A stretch of 64,000 bases of DNA from Gammaproteobacteria bacterium (GCA_016744375.1 JADGEM010000013.1:1-64000); one strand, 5' to 3'; positions 1 to 8,599 are shown, counted from the first letter of the stretch. Numbers and translations are program-made. The notes: generated by a model not told the origin, from the sequence alone.

Positions 1-60
1 AGTATGCATTGGAGCCCGCATTTTATGCTCAAATGTAATAATAAAATCAGTGGTATTTAC

Positions 61-440
61 ATGAAAAATATAGATTTTTCTCTTAAGTACCTACCTATGT
101 ACTACTCTTAGTTTTCATTGTATTTTTTGGTAACAACATAAATGCCGAAAATATACCAACAATCAATGTAAATGGGACATGGAAAATAAATGACATAATC
201 ATGTGTGATGGATTATCTCTTGGTTCCGTGGAGAATGACTCAATTACATTTACTGGAAAAGGTGTAATAAAGTTCAGTATATCTGGAATGGTCTCAAAGC
301 ATAACTACCGTTTAGTTGATGATATACTCTACTATGAAAATTTATTAGGTGCAGAAGAGAAAAATACCATTATTCCTCTTACAGAAACAAAAATGAAACT
401 GGTATCTGGTGACGGAACAATATTTCTTATGGAAAAATAA
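61..440 (+). pseudogene. small secreted protein with an apparent frameshift
   Basis: I do not recognise this protein. The intact part (from ATG 201) is 79 residues, beta-rich, ending in GTIFLMEK. Reading the same frame upstream past that ATG gives no start codon but a hydrophobic stretch (VLLLVFIVFF) followed by INA-EN, a good signal-peptide core and cleavage site, and then NGTWKIND. A second frame opens with ATG at 61 (MKNIDFSLKYLP) and stops at 109. Joining the two frames by a single-base shift between about 85 and 100 gives a complete signal peptide of the usual type: charged start, hydrophobic core, Ala-X-Ala-like site. I infer one secreted protein of about 125 residues broken by a one-base indel, either a real mutation or a sequencing error. 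If it is intact, a non-canonical start would be needed. Confidence 0.45.
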
Positions 441-649
441 AAAAGTTAGTTTTTATGAGAATTATAAAATGATAAAATCAGGATGTTTTAGGCATTAGAA
501 TAACCACTGCACGATTAAATCCATAGCGACCATACAGCAATACATTTCAATGATTCCCATCAGATTAAAGAGAAATAAAAATGCGCATTATTATGCTTAA
601 GTACAAGGCGTGACAGGTTTCTGTCTGCGGTAATAAATTAACTGATGCC

Positions 650-1000
650 TTATTGGTTGTTTTTGTTGTCGGGTTCATTATTCTTTTTTTTCTGATTTTT
701 CAGAGAAGAAGGAAATAGAAAGTGTCGTGTACGCTTGCGGATTAAATAAGCAGAGATAGAACTGTATAAGAGACTTAATGTCATGCCAAAAATTAGCGAA
801 AGGATAAGATAGTGGGCGTTCCAGATGAAAACATAAGACTGAGCCAGATAGCCTGATTTAAGTAAGTCAAATGAGTGTTGGAAATTAACGAGCATACTGT
901 CATCAGTCTGGAGGAATTGCTCAAGTCCTGTGCGGGGTTTATCAATCCAGAACCAGACGAACCAGCCGGCGATGAAAGCAATAAAAGAATGACGCAACAT
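650..1000 (-). CDS. hypothetical two-segment membrane protein
   Basis: A 116-residue protein I cannot assign to a family. It has a short hydrophobic, tryptophan-rich N-terminal segment (FIAFIAGWFVWFWI), a soluble middle of about 50 residues, a second strong membrane segment (LILSLIFGMTLSLLYS) near residues 66-86, and a basic, lysine- and asparagine-rich C-terminal tail. The layout suggests two membrane passes with a cytoplasmic basic tail. The ribosome binding site is weak (a GGATGA some 12-17 bases before the ATG). It stands alone, with divergent or unrelated neighbours. The amphipathic pattern looks like a real protein, but no conserved context supports a role. Confidence 0.45.
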   Translation of the reverse strand: MLRHSFIAFIAGWFVWFWIDKPRTGLEQFLQTDDSMLVNFQHSFDLLKSGYLAQSYVFIWNAHYLILSLIFGMTLSLLYSSISAYLIRKRTRHFLFPSSLKNQKKKNNEPDNKNNQ

Positions 1001-1202
1001 AGAATAAATATTTCATCCATTACAGAGTAAAGTGACGGTGTATTTTATATATCATGTATCAAGATCAATTAGTTAAAACCATATTAACAGAGGTGATAAT
1101 AAAGCTGAAGTCTTTATTCGCAGAGCAATTGTCGATACACTAAATGATAATGGCCTGCACAGCAAATAATAATTGCGGCCTCAAATCTAGAGAAATAATC
1201 AT

Positions 1203-1652
1203 ATGTTGAAAAGAGTCATTGCTTTATTTATGCTTGTCATTGTCTCAGGCTGTGCGGGGTTGGATACAAAGCCTGAACAGTTCAAAATTAATATTTCCAG
1301 TATGCAGATGCTTGAGTCGACATTAATGGAACAACGCTATCAGGTTAAATTACGTATTATGAATCGCAGTAAGGAAAGCCTGAGTATTGATGGTCTGAGT
1401 TTTGATATTGAACTGAATGATAAGGATTTTGCATCGGGTGTCAGCGATGAAAAATTTAAACTGGAACCTTTATCAGAAACTCTGGTGAGTGTCACGGTTA
1501 CCAGTACTATTTTTGGGCTGATTCGGCAATTTAAAAGCCTGGAAAAAAACCAGACAAAGACGTTTTATTACAGTCTAAGTGGTCGTATATACACAAGCAG
1601 TGGTTTATTTGGGATACCATTTAATGAAAAAGGTGAAATTGACTTAAATTAA
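1203..1652 (+). CDS. LEA14/WHy-type lipoprotein
   Basis: A 149-residue predicted lipoprotein. Residues 1-17 form a lipoprotein signal ending in the lipobox VSGC, so Cys17 would be lipidated and the protein anchored in the outer or inner membrane facing the periplasm. The rest alternates polar and hydrophobic residues in beta strands (YQVKLRIMNRSKESLSIDGL ... FDIELN ... VSVTVTST), the pattern of the late-embryogenesis-abundant type 2 (LEA14/WHy) fold found in many proteobacterial lipoproteins. Members are usually about 150 residues, so it is full length. Their function is uncertain; a role in envelope stress or protein stabilisation is only suspected. It converges with the next gene, the two stop codons being adjacent. 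Confidence 0.7.
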   Translation: MLKRVIALFMLVIVSGCAGLDTKPEQFKINISSMQMLESTLMEQRYQVKLRIMNRSKESLSIDGLSFDIELNDKDFASGVSDEKFKLEPLSETLVSVTVTSTIFGLIRQFKSLEKNQTKTFYYSLSGRIYTSSGLFGIPFNEKGEIDLN

Positions 1653-1883
1653 TTATTTCAGCTTATTGATAAAGTTCATCACTTGCTGGCTGAGGTCGTG
1701 CTCAGGATTAAAACCGATAAAAATAAATATGACGGCCAGTGTAATGGCTAAAAACTTTAAAATAGGAAATAAAATCAGCGTAACAAATAGAATAATAAAG
1801 CCAGCAATCAGATAGTTAGGAGCTTTAATAAATTTTTTGAGCTCAGAAAATATTCCTGAGAGCTTTGCTGCTATGTCATTCAT
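1653..1883 (-). CDS. small hypothetical membrane protein
   Basis: A 76-residue protein with no recognised family. A lysine-containing amphipathic N-terminal helix (residues 1-25, MNDIAAKLSGIFSELKKF) is followed by one or two membrane segments (YLIAGFIILFVTLILFPILK and FLAITLAVIFIFIGF) and a short polar tail. Its stop codon is directly adjacent to the stop of the convergent LEA14-like gene. Length and composition are typical of a small inner-membrane protein. Confidence 0.5.
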   Translation of the reverse strand: MNDIAAKLSGIFSELKKFIKAPNYLIAGFIILFVTLILFPILKFLAITLAVIFIFIGFNPEHDLSQQVMNFINKLK

Positions 1884-1968
1884 AATGTTGCTCGGAGCTG
1901 GTTGGAAGCGTGATTGTACCAGAGATATGTTATGTTTTAGAATATATTTCTAAGCATTGAAATATATT

Positions 1969-2080
1969 TTGAACTAATAGAAAGACGAGGGGTCCTAGTT
2001 ATAGTGTGAATAAAGTTAACGCCTTATGAACACTTCACTTAATCCCTTTTTTCCCCCTACTTTATGTGGGGGTTTTTTTT
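1969..2080 (+). ncRNA. possible small RNA ending in an orphan terminator
   Basis: The plus-strand hairpin at 2053-2072 followed by eight T (2073-2080) is a convincing intrinsic terminator, yet no plus-strand gene precedes it: the genes on both sides lie on the minus strand. Upstream there is a good -10 (TATAGT, 2000-2005), but the nearest -35-like element (TTGAAC, 1969-1974) is too far away, so the promoter is weak. A transcript from about 2012 would be about 70 nt. The position, convergent with the 3' end of engB, is like that of Spot 42 in Escherichia coli, but I see no Spot 42 sequence. Confidence 0.3.
2053..2080 (+). terminator. intrinsic terminator, orphan on plus strand
   Basis: CCCCC (2053-2057) pairs with GGGGG (2068-2072), extended by AC/GT around a bulged T, and is followed by T8 at 2073-2080. 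The minus strand has no T-tract here, so it does not serve engB. Confidence 0.7.
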
Positions 2081-2107
2081 GCTTTTTTATCTACAAGATG
2101 GTTAACG

Positions 2108-2716
2108 CTAAGGGGTTAATTCAAACCACTGATTTAACTTCTCCCTTGCTTCCTCTACTCCGGTTTTCTTCAAGGAAGAGAATAATTGTACACTGGTACC
2201 AGGATAATCAGTCTCAAGTATTTTCTGGACTTTGAACAGTGTATTTTTTGCTGCACCACGCTTCAGTTTGTCAGCTTTTGTTAATAAAACATGAGCTGAC
2301 ATTTCGGCCTTCTGGCACCACTGCAGCATTAGGCAGTCATACTCTGTCAAAGGACGACGAACATCCATTATCATCACGACACCTCTTAAAGAAGAACGGT
2401 CGATTAAATAACGCTCCAGTAAATTTTGCCAGTGCTGCTTAACTTTGACCGGTACTTTTGCATAGCCATAGCCAGGTAGATCAACCAGGTGCCGATTGGG
2501 ATCAATTGAAAAATAGTTAATCATTTGAGTTCGACCCGGTGTTTTAGATGTTCGACAAAGGTTTTTTATATTGCTGATGGTATTAATTGCACTTGATTTT
2601 CCGGCATTGGAGCGTCCGGCAAAAGCAACTTCTATGGCATTATCATGTGGCAGCTGGCTCCACTTATTTACACTGAGTAAAAATTCAGCGCTACGATAGG
2701 GATTTGAGTTTGTCAT
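2108..2716 (-). CDS. engB: ribosome biogenesis GTPase EngB (YihA/YsxC)
   Basis: A 202-residue TRAFAC-class GTPase required for assembly of the large ribosomal subunit in the cytoplasm. The nucleotide-binding motifs are all present: G1 GRSNAGKSS (residues 34-42), G2 in SKTPGRTQ (about 57-64), G3 DLPGYG (79-84), G4 TKAD (about 146-149) and a G5-like SSLK. Length matches the family (about 200). The start ATG gives the usual short N-terminal stretch containing SAEFL before the first strand. It is transcribed away from the cytochrome c5 gene across a 344-bp divergent gap. The assignment is secure. Confidence 0.96.
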   Translation of the reverse strand: MTNSNPYRSAEFLLSVNKWSQLPHDNAIEVAFAGRSNAGKSSAINTISNIKNLCRTSKTPGRTQMINYFSIDPNRHLVDLPGYGYAKVPVKVKQHWQNLLERYLIDRSSLRGVVMIMDVRRPLTEYDCLMLQWCQKAEMSAHVLLTKADKLKRGAAKNTLFKVQKILETDYPGTSVQLFSSLKKTGVEEAREKLNQWFELTP

Positions 2717-3060
2717 ATGGTTTGGTCGTTTGGTTATCAGGTAAAAAATGTCTATGATGCGTTAAGTTTATGTTCAGTTAGCTTATGATAATCTGAATGT
2801 AAAATCTTCGCTTGTCATACTTTTGGTTATCGAGAGCGGATTTCAAGCTTTGGGATAGACTGAACATTAATCGAATGTTGGCATAGATCAATGTAATTGG
2901 CTATTTTAGCACTTTATTATGAACAAATGTTGGTCAAATGGTGCTAATTTGTGTAAAATGTCCCAAAATTTTTTGCACCGAGCGATTTCTGTGCCCAATA
3001 GTTTGGTCAATAACAGAGTGGTTGAGTCGGTATACAATTCACCCTTTTACGGAGTTAAAA
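2717..3060. other. 344-bp divergent intergenic region engB / cytochrome c5
   Basis: No gene seen. It should carry the engB promoter on the minus strand and the cytochrome promoter on the plus strand. A TATACAAT -10-like box lies about 25 bases before the cytochrome ribosome binding site, but I see no well-spaced -35. A reading frame from 2938 runs into the cytochrome, but its upstream part is not signal-peptide-like and has no ribosome binding site. Confidence 0.5.
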
Positions 3061-3360
3061 ATGAAAAAAACAATTCAATTGTTAGTTGCTGCTGCTTTTG
3101 TTGCAGGCACGTCTGCTGCCTTTGCTGATGGTGCTGCACTTTATAAGACTGCTTGCTTTGCTTGCCATGATGCAGGTATTGCCGGTGCGCCTAAATTTGC
3201 TGATAAAGCACTTTGGGCTCCTAGAATAGCAGCCGGTACTGATGCTATGGTCAAGACTGTTATCACGGGTAAAGGCGCTATGCCTCCTAAAGGTGGCACT
3301 CAGATGACTGAAGCTCAAATCCGCGAAGTTGTTGAGTATATGGCTGCTGCTGCTAAGTAA
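3061..3360 (+). CDS. small c-type cytochrome (cytochrome c5 family)
   Basis: A 99-residue periplasmic monohaem cytochrome c. Residues 1-22 are a Sec signal peptide (MKKTIQLLVAAAFVAGTSAAFA). The haem-binding motif is CFACH and the distal methionine ligand is probably the one in AMPPKGG, the order typical of the cytochrome c5 family, whose members pass electrons to terminal oxidases. I chose ATG 3061 because GGAG lies 7-10 bases upstream and because it starts the signal peptide; the frame continues upstream to 2938 without these features. Another cytochrome (c4) follows about 190 bp downstream, then cytochrome maturation genes, so the group is functionally coherent. Confidence 0.9.
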   Translation: MKKTIQLLVAAAFVAGTSAAFADGAALYKTACFACHDAGIAGAPKFADKALWAPRIAAGTDAMVKTVITGKGAMPPKGGTQMTEAQIREVVEYMAAAAK

Positions 3361-3554
3361 GCGGTCACTTGTAATTAAAGTTGACTTGAATCCTGAACTG
3401 GTACATATCTCAGATACACGCCAATGGGATTCAGGCTACTCGTTATACTTTCTATTATTTTGCATATAGAGATTTTGTATGAGAAATTTAAATAAGAGTT
3501 AAGTGATAGAACGTATAATGAGTAACGTTTGAAACATCAAGATTAGGTAAAACC

Positions 3555-4193
3555 ATGAAAAAAATTGCTATCGTTGCTGCTTTAATAGCAGGTTTGACAG
3601 GAGTCGCACACGCGGCTGGAGATGCTGAAGCTGGAAAAACAAAAGGCGCAAGCTGTGTTGCATGCCATGGAGCTGACGGTAATTCTTTAGCGGCTACTCC
3701 AAACTTTCCTAATCTTGCCGGGCAAAGTGCCTCTTATCTTTATAAACAGATGAAAGATTTTAAAGAAGGCAAGCGCAAAGATCCGACGATGAATGCAATG
3801 ATATTACCTCTTGATGATCAGGCAATGCATGATGTTGCGGCTTTCTTTTCTGGTCAGGCAATTAAAGCCGGGCAGGCCGATCCTGTTTTAGTTGATGCAG
3901 GTCAGGCTATTTATAAAGGTGGTATTGCTGAAATTAACGTTCCAGCTTGTATGGGCTGTCATGGTCCTGCAGGAAATGGTAATCCTGGTTCTGGTTATCC
4001 GCAGCTGGCCAGTCAGAAATCAGTTTATATTGAAAAACAATTAAAAGATTTCCGTGCTGCTGCACAGAGCATGGGAAGTGAGCCTGTTGGCCGTAGCAAC
4101 GATGCCAGTAATATGATGCGTAATGCTGTAAAACGCATGAGTGATCCAGAAATTAAGGCCGTTGCTCAGTATATTCAAGGTTTACAGCCTTAA
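3555..4193 (+). CDS. cytochrome c4, dihaem
   Basis: A 212-residue periplasmic dihaem cytochrome. A signal peptide ends at VAHA (residue 20). Two class I cytochrome domains follow, with haem motifs CVACH (about residues 33-37) and CMGCH (about 133-137); each domain has later methionines suitable as distal ligands. The two-domain layout, the stretches NFPNLAGQSASYLYKQMKDF and YPQLASQKSVYIEKQLKDF in matching positions, and the length are diagnostic of cytochrome c4, which carries electrons from the bc1 complex to cbb3-type or other terminal oxidases. A strong terminator follows at 4297-4325, so it is probably transcribed separately from resB. Confidence 0.95.
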   Translation: MKKIAIVAALIAGLTGVAHAAGDAEAGKTKGASCVACHGADGNSLAATPNFPNLAGQSASYLYKQMKDFKEGKRKDPTMNAMILPLDDQAMHDVAAFFSGQAIKAGQADPVLVDAGQAIYKGGIAEINVPACMGCHGPAGNGNPGSGYPQLASQKSVYIEKQLKDFRAAAQSMGSEPVGRSNDASNMMRNAVKRMSDPEIKAVAQYIQGLQP

Positions 4194-4296
4194 GCCTGCC
4201 AGCAAGTTTAAAACAATAGCAGATTTAAAAAATAGGCAGGTATTAACCTGTTAAAATCTGTGGTTTAAATGTGGATGGTTAGCTCTTATAATGATT

Positions 4297-4325
4297 GGGG
4301 TGGTCTTTGACCACCCCTTTTTTTT
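4297..4325 (+). terminator. intrinsic terminator after cytochrome c4
   Basis: A perfect 9-bp stem, GGGGTGGTC (4297-4305) with GACCACCCC (4309-4317), a TTT loop, then T8 (4318-4325). Confidence 0.95.
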
Positions 4326-4373
4326 GATTATACATTTTTATGTATTACCTGCTTTTAGAACATGAGTTAAAAC

Positions 4374-6494
4374 GTGAGCAACGAAATAAAATCGGATAAG
4401 CAGCATCTGGGAGACATTGCTTCAGAAGAAGTCAGTCTACAACAGCAAGCCATTGAGCGGGAACGCTCAAATCGTAAAGAACATGGTTTATTAAAGGTGT
4501 TGCTCAGCTTCATGGGTTCGATGGAGCTGGCCATCAGCTTATTTGTAATCATTGGCATTGCATCCATTATTGGCACCATTTTGCAGCAAAACCAGGACTA
4601 TAATACTTATATTATTAAGTTTGGCCCTTTCTGGTTTGAAGTTTTTCGCTCTATGGAGCTCTTTGATATTTACAGCTCCTGGTGGTTTGTCCTCTTGCTG
4701 GGGTTTTTACTGGCTTCAACTGCCACCTGTATTTATCGGTACACGCCAACCATTATTCGAGAGTGGCGTCAGTTCCGCCTGAACATCTCATCTAAATCAC
4801 TCAAACTGATGCACTCATCCAGCTCTTGGAGCAGTCAGATCAGCCCCGATGAAACGGCTCAATTTATACAGGAAAAGCTGAGTAATGGCGGTTATCAAAG
4901 TCGTCAGAAAAATGAACAGGGTGTGATTACGATTGCGGCCAAAAAAGGCGCCATTAATCGTCTTGGCTATCTGTTCACTCACGGGGCTATTATTGTCATT
5001 TGTCTGAGTGCTTTATATGATGGTAATTTTAATCTGAAATTACGCGAAGTGGCCGGCCAGCTCAAACCAGAAACACGTGACTTATTTGCTTCACAAGTGC
5101 CTGATATCAGTCGTTTGAAGGCGCATGAAAACCATGCTTTTCGTGGTAATGCCAGCATTCCGGAGGGCAGTACCACCGGACTGGTCTTTTTACAAATGCG
5201 TAATGGCTATCTGGTTCAGGAACTGCCCTTTAATATTAGCCTCAATGACTTCCGTATTGAACATTATGAATCAGGTATGCCCAAGTCATTTGAGAGTGAC
5301 GTGGTTATTGAAGATAAAGAAACCGGTGAACAAATCAGCAAAACAATTGAAGTCAATCACCCCCTGATCTATAAAGATTTTGCCATTTACCAGGCCTCTT
5401 TTGATGATGGGGGGTCTGTGATGGATATTCAGGCATGGCCGCTGAGTGCTACGGAACAAGACAGTAAGCCTTTTAATATAGAACCCTTTAAACAGGTAGT
5501 TGGGGAGAAAAAGTTAATCCAAACCCCTGATGGCGATTATAAACTGGAGCTGGCTGAATTCAAAAAATCCAATGTTCAGCCTAATCCGAAAGCGGGCACT
5601 GGAGAAAATGAACGTAAGTTTAAAAATATGGGACCCAGCCTGACTTTTCGTATCAGGGACAGCTCCGGTCAGGCTCAGGAATTTATTAATTATCTCAACC
5701 CCAGTGCACAAGAAGGGCGATTTTTCTTCCTTAGCGGCGTCCGTAGTACGGCAGCAGAGCCATTTCGTTATCTATTTATTCCTGCCGATGATGACATCAG
5801 TCTAAAACGCTTTTTTGATTTTCGTGCTCTATTAAGTGACTCAGTTCAAATGAAGCGTATTGCTGAAAAAACAGCGGCGATGTCACTGCAATCAGCGGGC
5901 ACTCCTAATTCTGAAATGGTGACTCAAATGGCGGTTGTTATGCAGCGACTGGCAGAATTATTTAATCAGGGTGGTTTTGATCTCGTTCTAAATGATATTA
6001 ATGATAAAGTGCCAGAAGACAGGCGAAAAGAAGTCTCGGATTCTTATTTTAAAGTCCTGCAAACAATTTTAGGGACTGTTTACCTGGAAGTTTTACAGGG
6101 AGAAGGTGTTGATATAGAAAATAATATTACACCGGCTCAGGAACGATATTATGATGATCTGGTCAATACTATGGGCGTTGTCTCAAATTATAAAGCGCCA
6201 TTCTATTTGCAGGTTAAATCTTTTGAACACAAAGAAGCATCAGGGTTTCAGATCACCAAGTCACCAGGTAAAGATTTAGTCTATCTGGGCTGCGTTCTTT
6301 TGTGTATTGGTATTGTACTGATGTTTTATGTGGCTCATAAGCGTATCTGGATTATTATTACACCAGCTGCTGAGGATGAGTCAGGCTCACACCTTGTTGT
6401 TGCTGGTTCAGGTGATCGGCATCAGAAAGAATTTGCCATGGAGTTTAAAGCACTTTCTCAGCTTCTGGACAAGCAATTCTCCAAAAGTGGATAG
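4374..6494 (+). CDS. resB: cytochrome c biogenesis protein ResB (Ccs1/CcsB)
   Basis: A 706-residue inner-membrane protein of System II cytochrome c maturation, which with CcsA exports haem and attaches it to apocytochromes. The first membrane segments lie near residues 45-65 and 100-125, a third near 195-212, followed by a very large periplasmic domain and a last membrane segment near 640-660 (LVYLGCVLLCIGIVLMFYV). This is the ResB topology. The sequence LIYKDFAIYQASF is typical of the family. Translation starts at GTG 4374; the ATG at 4362 is followed at once by a stop. An insert around residues 480-590 (containing MQRLAELFNQGGFDLVLNDI) makes it longer than many homologues. ccsA follows 86 bp downstream. 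Confidence 0.93.
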   Translation: MSNEIKSDKQHLGDIASEEVSLQQQAIERERSNRKEHGLLKVLLSFMGSMELAISLFVIIGIASIIGTILQQNQDYNTYIIKFGPFWFEVFRSMELFDIYSSWWFVLLLGFLLASTATCIYRYTPTIIREWRQFRLNISSKSLKLMHSSSSWSSQISPDETAQFIQEKLSNGGYQSRQKNEQGVITIAAKKGAINRLGYLFTHGAIIVICLSALYDGNFNLKLREVAGQLKPETRDLFASQVPDISRLKAHENHAFRGNASIPEGSTTGLVFLQMRNGYLVQELPFNISLNDFRIEHYESGMPKSFESDVVIEDKETGEQISKTIEVNHPLIYKDFAIYQASFDDGGSVMDIQAWPLSATEQDSKPFNIEPFKQVVGEKKLIQTPDGDYKLELAEFKKSNVQPNPKAGTGENERKFKNMGPSLTFRIRDSSGQAQEFINYLNPSAQEGRFFFLSGVRSTAAEPFRYLFIPADDDISLKRFFDFRALLSDSVQMKRIAEKTAAMSLQSAGTPNSEMVTQMAVVMQRLAELFNQGGFDLVLNDINDKVPEDRRKEVSDSYFKVLQTILGTVYLEVLQGEGVDIENNITPAQERYYDDLVNTMGVVSNYKAPFYLQVKSFEHKEASGFQITKSPGKDLVYLGCVLLCIGIVLMFYVAHKRIWIIITPAAEDESGSHLVVAGSGDRHQKEFAMEFKALSQLLDKQFSKSG

Positions 6495-6580
6495 CTAAGA
6501 ATTAAACCTCTAAGTGTTGAGAGTACATAAAGGCTTTGCACATTAATTTTCTATAAACTTATGAAAGACGGGTATCCACT

Positions 6581-7762
6581 ATGTCAATGACAGGTCAGGA
6601 GATGGAAAACATCTTTGAAAAGCAAAATCTCTGGCGAAAACTCAGTCTCTTTGACTGGGGATGGGCTGGACTTCTCATGATGTCGACAGCCTATGCATGG
6701 CAGCAGTATTCAGTTTTTATGGATACTTACGAGGCAGGTATTCTGATTGCGACAACTCTGTCAATTATCGCCTGGGGCTGGCTCTGGAAACCAGTTCGAG
6801 CCTACTCACTATACGTGGCAGTCATTAGTTTGTTTGCAATTTATCTTTATGGTAACGATCTGGCTCTGGGTGAGACAAACTTTTTTCTGAAATTCTTAAT
6901 TTCCAGTAAATCAGCTATCATGTGGATGTCTGCACTTTATGTACTTGCGACGGTTGCCTATTTTATTGGTTTATTTATAGGCTCGGAATTCAGTAGTAAA
7001 ACGGCATCTGCAATGACCTGGTCTGCAACGGTTATGGGGCTGGTTGGTTTACTGGTTCGCTGGCGTGAATCTTATCTGATTCATTTCGATGTGGGTCACA
7101 TTCCGGTGAGTAATCTCTATGAGGTCTTTATTCTTTTTTCCATTATCACTGCTTTGCTGTATCTCTATTATGAAGGAAAAAGTAAAACCTATAATATGGG
7201 TGGGTTTGTTCTTCTGGTGATTAGTTCAGCGGTCGCTTTTTTACTTTGGTATGGGTTTGGTTCTCGTGGTGCCAGTGAAATTCAACCTCTGGTCCCCGCC
7301 TTACAAAGTTACTGGATGAAAATCCATGTGCCTGCCAACTTTGTGGGTTACGGTGCTTTTGCTCTGGCAGCAATGCTGGGTGTGGCTTATCTGATAAAAG
7401 ATACAATGGTGAACAGGGGCAGCAACGGCGCTATTATTAATCGCTTCCCGGATTTGGAAATTCTGGATGATGTTATGTACAAAGCCATTGCTCTGGGATT
7501 TGCATTTTTTACCCTGGCAACAATCCTGGGTGCCATGTGGGCAGCAGAGGCCTGGGGTGGTTATTGGTCCTGGGACCCGAAAGAAACCTGGGCATTAATC
7601 GTCTGGCTGAATTATGCAGCATGGCTGCACCTGAGGCTAACCAAAGGTTGGCGCGGGCGCCCATTGGCGTGGTGGTCTGTGATCGGCTTATTTGTGACAC
7701 TTTTTGCCTTTATCGGTGTTAATATGTTTTTATCCGGCTTACACTCCTATGGTGAGCTCTAG
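6581..7762 (+). CDS. ccsA: cytochrome c biogenesis protein CcsA (ResC-type)
   Basis: A 393-residue polytopic membrane protein, the haem-handling partner of ResB in System II. The signature tryptophan-rich WWD segment, WGGYWSWDPKETWALIVWLN, is at about residues 324-343, flanked by conserved membrane histidines (for example in MKIHVPANFVGYGAFAL and in FLSGLHSYGEL near the C-terminus) that coordinate haem. About eight membrane segments are visible. It follows resB at 86 bp and precedes dsbA at about 90 bp, so one operon for cytochrome assembly is likely. The two upstream cytochromes are obvious clients. Confidence 0.93.
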   Translation: MSMTGQEMENIFEKQNLWRKLSLFDWGWAGLLMMSTAYAWQQYSVFMDTYEAGILIATTLSIIAWGWLWKPVRAYSLYVAVISLFAIYLYGNDLALGETNFFLKFLISSKSAIMWMSALYVLATVAYFIGLFIGSEFSSKTASAMTWSATVMGLVGLLVRWRESYLIHFDVGHIPVSNLYEVFILFSIITALLYLYYEGKSKTYNMGGFVLLVISSAVAFLLWYGFGSRGASEIQPLVPALQSYWMKIHVPANFVGYGAFALAAMLGVAYLIKDTMVNRGSNGAIINRFPDLEILDDVMYKAIALGFAFFTLATILGAMWAAEAWGGYWSWDPKETWALIVWLNYAAWLHLRLTKGWRGRPLAWWSVIGLFVTLFAFIGVNMFLSGLHSYGEL

Positions 7763-7854
7763 ATAGGATAGACTCCAGAGAGCTTTCAGGAACTATTCAG
7801 GTAAAGTGTGTTCTAATTTTATCTGAAAGAAATATAATAAATAAGGAAAATAAT

Positions 7855-8475
7855 ATGCGTAAGATTTTAACACTACTAATCGCTTTGGGCTTAAGCAGTT
7901 TTGCCTGGGCTGACTTTGATGAAGGCATTGAATATGAACTTTTAAAAAAGGCTCAACCTGCTCCCACTGACGGCAAAGTTGAAGTGATAGAGTTTTTTTC
8001 ATATGCCTGCCCACATTGTTATCGTTTTGAACCTCATATTGAAAAGTGGAAAGGAACTAAATCTGACAACATTACGTTTATCCATGTGCCTGCTGTTTTT
8101 AGTGACAGTTGGGAAGCTCTGGCAAGGTTGTATTATGCAGCTGAGGTCCTGGGTGTTCAGGAAAAGATGCATCCAGTTATTTTTGAAGCGATGCATGGAG
8201 AAGGGAAACAGATTCGTGGCTTTGACGGTGTCAAAGCACTTTTTGTTGCCAATGGCATCAGTGAAGAAAAACTGGATCAGGCATTGAACTCTTTCACCGT
8301 TGCCGCTAAAACCCGTCGCGCAAAAACTATGACAAAATCTTATGGCATTGACTCTGTACCAAATATTGTTGTTCAAGGTAAATATCGTACCAATGGCACA
8401 TTAGCACAAAGTCATGCTAATGTTTTCAATGTGGTTGATTTTCTGGCGGAGAAAATTGAAAAAGAAGCTAAATAA
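7855..8475 (+). CDS. dsbA: thiol:disulfide interchange protein DsbA
   Basis: A 206-residue periplasmic disulfide oxidoreductase of the thioredoxin fold. The signal peptide ends at FAWA (about residue 19). The active site is C52-P-H-C55, the canonical DsbA dipeptide, preceded by EFFSYACPHC. The usual helical insertion follows, and the cis-proline loop is SVPNIVV. Length and motifs match DsbA of gammaproteobacteria. It has an AAGGA-type ribosome binding site. Being directly after ccsA suggests coupling with cytochrome c biogenesis, where thiol redox control of CXXCH motifs is needed. A strong terminator follows. Confidence 0.95.
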   Translation: MRKILTLLIALGLSSFAWADFDEGIEYELLKKAQPAPTDGKVEVIEFFSYACPHCYRFEPHIEKWKGTKSDNITFIHVPAVFSDSWEALARLYYAAEVLGVQEKMHPVIFEAMHGEGKQIRGFDGVKALFVANGISEEKLDQALNSFTVAAKTRRAKTMTKSYGIDSVPNIVVQGKYRTNGTLAQSHANVFNVVDFLAEKIEKEAK

Positions 8476-8502
8476 TAAAGCAATTTAGACGTTTTTTGTC
8501 CT

Positions 8503-8536
8503 AAAAGGCATAAGGTTTTTCCTTATGCCTTTTTTT
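8503..8536 (+). terminator. intrinsic terminator after dsbA
   Basis: AAAAGGCATAAGG (8503-8515) pairs fully with CCTTATGCCTTTT (8521-8533) around a T5 loop, with the T-tract continuing to 8536. Confidence 0.93.
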
Positions 8537-8599
8537 ATGGCTCTTTTTTTATTATAGTTAAGGAGATTATTGCAAATTCAGGTAAATTAGATATTCATC

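Noticed and set aside
2938-3060. Upstream extension of the cytochrome c5 frame
   Set aside because: The extension lacks a ribosome binding site and would bury the signal peptide; ATG 3061 has GGAG and starts a normal signal sequence.
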